Shown piece by piece: positions 62,861 to 64,000 of a stretch of DNA of 64,000 nt (position 1 is the first letter of the stretch; each line of letters starts with the position of its first letter). Position numbers and translations under genes: made by a program. The notes under the pieces are model-generated. The model saw only the letters and a program-made list of their open reading frames with translations. It was not told the origin of the DNA and did not search any database. This DNA is from Lysinibacillus agricola (GTDB lineage Bacteria > Bacillota > Bacilli > Bacillales_A > Planococcaceae). The DNA is taken from assembly GCF_016638705.1 (NCBI RefSeq), contig NZ_CP067341.1, positions 3,537,501 through 3,601,500 of the forward strand, written 5' to 3'.

Positions 62861-63825
62861 TCTTTCTTTACCTTTAACCCCTTGAAAGACTGCTTAATTT
62901 CTAAATATCGATCCATTTCCTCTATAAATTGATAGAGTGCCGCTTGCGCTAGAAATTGCTCATGGTTTTTCGGTAAAGGTAATTGGGCGAAATCTCGTTT
63001 TACCTGCTCTAACTTCTCTCTAAAATGACTAGCCGTATTTCCTGAATGAACGTGTTTCCCGAGATCTTGTAAAAAGTCAGCAACGATAATTCCCTCTTGT
63101 ACTATAACAGGAAGTGCCGTTATTTTTGGAAGTACCCTATCTATAATTTCTAGCTGTTGTTCTCGCATATCAAAATACAAATAGTAGTCATTTTTTCGTC
63201 TCATAAAATGATTTTCAACATCTTTAAATGCTAGGGATTTCGCATTATTTAATGCTTTGATTGCTTCAATAATTTCTTGTCCATCCCACAACGTATCGCC
63301 TTCTCTTAAATAATTGGCAATTTCTAAAAAAATCTTACTGTAAAGTTCCTCAATTTTAACTCGATAGTAATTTAATTCCTTTTGAATGTCTGGCATATAC
63401 ATATTTATAGCTATTCCAGTCCCATAACCAATAGCCATCAATGCGAATTCATTATAAACAAGTGCTAATGAAAAACTCTTAGCTGCGTATATATGCATGA
63501 TAATAACCGCACTAGAGACAAAGCCATCTGCTACCTTCAACGACACGATTGTTGGTATAAAAATGATAAGCATACCTGCTAATGTCAGTGGGTGATAGGA
63601 AAATAGCTCAAAGCTCAAAAATGCATAAAGCATACCGATAATACTTGCGACGAATCGTGTATAAGCAGCATGAAGGGATTTTTTCTTCGTTGGCTGTACA
63701 CATAATATTGTTAGAATACCAGCAGATGCATAAGAAGCTAATTGAAAATATTGGGCAATGGCAATAGCGATTGCTGCACCAAATGCCGTTTTTAATGTAC
63801 GATAGCCGATTGAAAACTTCTTCAA
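62848..63825 (-). CDS. yqjA: Aromatic acid exporter family protein YqjA
   Basis: A 325-aa protein. The N-terminal 140 residues hold about six membrane segments (RTLKTAFGAAIAIAIAQYFQ; LTILCVQPTKKKSLHAAYTR); the C-terminal half is cytoplasmic and helical. This is the ArAE/FUSC-related YqjA family. The start is TTG with AGGAGG 9 bases before it. Its position beside prli42, the epimerase and the carboxylase matches the yqj block of Bacillus. Confidence 0.88.
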   Translation of the reverse strand: MKKFSIGYRTLKTAFGAAIAIAIAQYFQLASYASAGILTILCVQPTKKKSLHAAYTRFVASIIGMLYAFLSFELFSYHPLTLAGMLIIFIPTIVSLKVADGFVSSAVIIMHIYAAKSFSLALVYNEFALMAIGYGTGIAINMYMPDIQKELNYYRVKIEELYSKIFLEIANYLREGDTLWDGQEIIEAIKALNNAKSLAFKDVENHFMRRKNDYYLYFDMREQQLEIIDRVLPKITALPVIVQEGIIVADFLQDLGKHVHSGNTASHFREKLEQVKRDFAQLPLPKNHEQFLAQAALYQFIEEMDRYLEIKQSFKGLKVKKERPQ

Positions 63826-63915
63826 GTCGACTGCCTCCTATCCTTCAGTACTCTAATTTTACAAACATATTGATTAGCTTATTTCACCACAAACATAGAC
63901 ACATCACCATAACGT

Positions 63916-64000
63916 GTAGTTGCTTTCCGTTCCGACTGGGCGCTTTGTAGCTGCCGCTTTGCTTTCGCTACAGAAACATTTGTTGTTGCTGTCGCTACGC
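63916..64000. repeat. Dispersed repeat copy followed by 35-bp-unit-like sequence
   Basis: GTAGTTGCTTTCCGTTCCGA at 63916 belongs to the dispersed family, and the last 45 bases are the inverted form of the 35-bp unit (ending GCTGTCGCTACGC). The element runs off the window. Confidence 0.7.

Overview
The window is low-GC Firmicute DNA from a Planococcaceae/Lysinibacillus-type organism. This rests on gene content (a biotin operon in the order bioD-bioA-bioY-bioB as described for Bacillus/Lysinibacillus sphaericus, the yqjA-prli42-yqjC-yqjD-yqjE block, the carboxynorspermidine gene pair), strong AGGAGG-type ribosome binding sites and frequent TTG/GTG starts. No rRNA, tRNA or CRISPR array was seen.

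1-11.5 kb is an amino-compound catabolic island read leftwards: an amidohydrolase, two APC permeases and an M20 deacylase in a tight operon behind a CcpA-type cre site, flanked by two class III aminotransferases, a GNAT acetyltransferase and a semialdehyde dehydrogenase, with a divergent LysR regulator. 11.5-18.8 kb holds small accessory genes: two VOC proteins, an alpha/beta hydrolase, a large metzincin-like metalloprotease, a secreted protein and unknowns.

19-28.9 kb is mostly housekeeping: DNA polymerase IV, a divergent MocR regulator/aminotransferase pair and a divergent XRE-cupin/LysE exporter pair (each with a clear operator in the shared promoter), and the BirA-controlled bioDAYB operon. 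29-32 kb carries a DUF4177 protein and an EcsAB-like ABC transporter.

32-48.4 kb is the most rearranged part. It has a decayed integrase island (integrase fragment, RadC-like gene, acyltransferase) between similar att-like repeats; an IS3-family element that splits a marR gene whose perfect 44-bp palindromic operator is still present; and two inverted 1415-bp IS30-family copies, each with its own 12-bp target duplication, one of which has replaced the C-terminus of an AraC regulator. Between the IS30 copies lie an EamA exporter, a Cj0069-like protein, a LysE exporter and membrane-protein remnants.

48.4-64 kb returns to core genes: a TPR protein, the carboxynorspermidine dehydrogenase/decarboxylase pair (polyamine synthesis), a secreted TIM-barrel-like protein under a c-di-GMP-I riboswitch, CheW, YqjE peptidase, the acyl-CoA carboxylase beta subunit with methylmalonyl-CoA epimerase, Prli42 and YqjA. 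The yqj block is interrupted at 56.7-60.6 kb by a truncated PEP mutase gene, a YheC/D-like ATP-grasp gene, a coiled-coil gene and a 35-bp tandem repeat. A dispersed intergenic repeat (core GTTGATTTCCGTTCCGACT) occurs at least six times, once as a long perfect inverted repeat.
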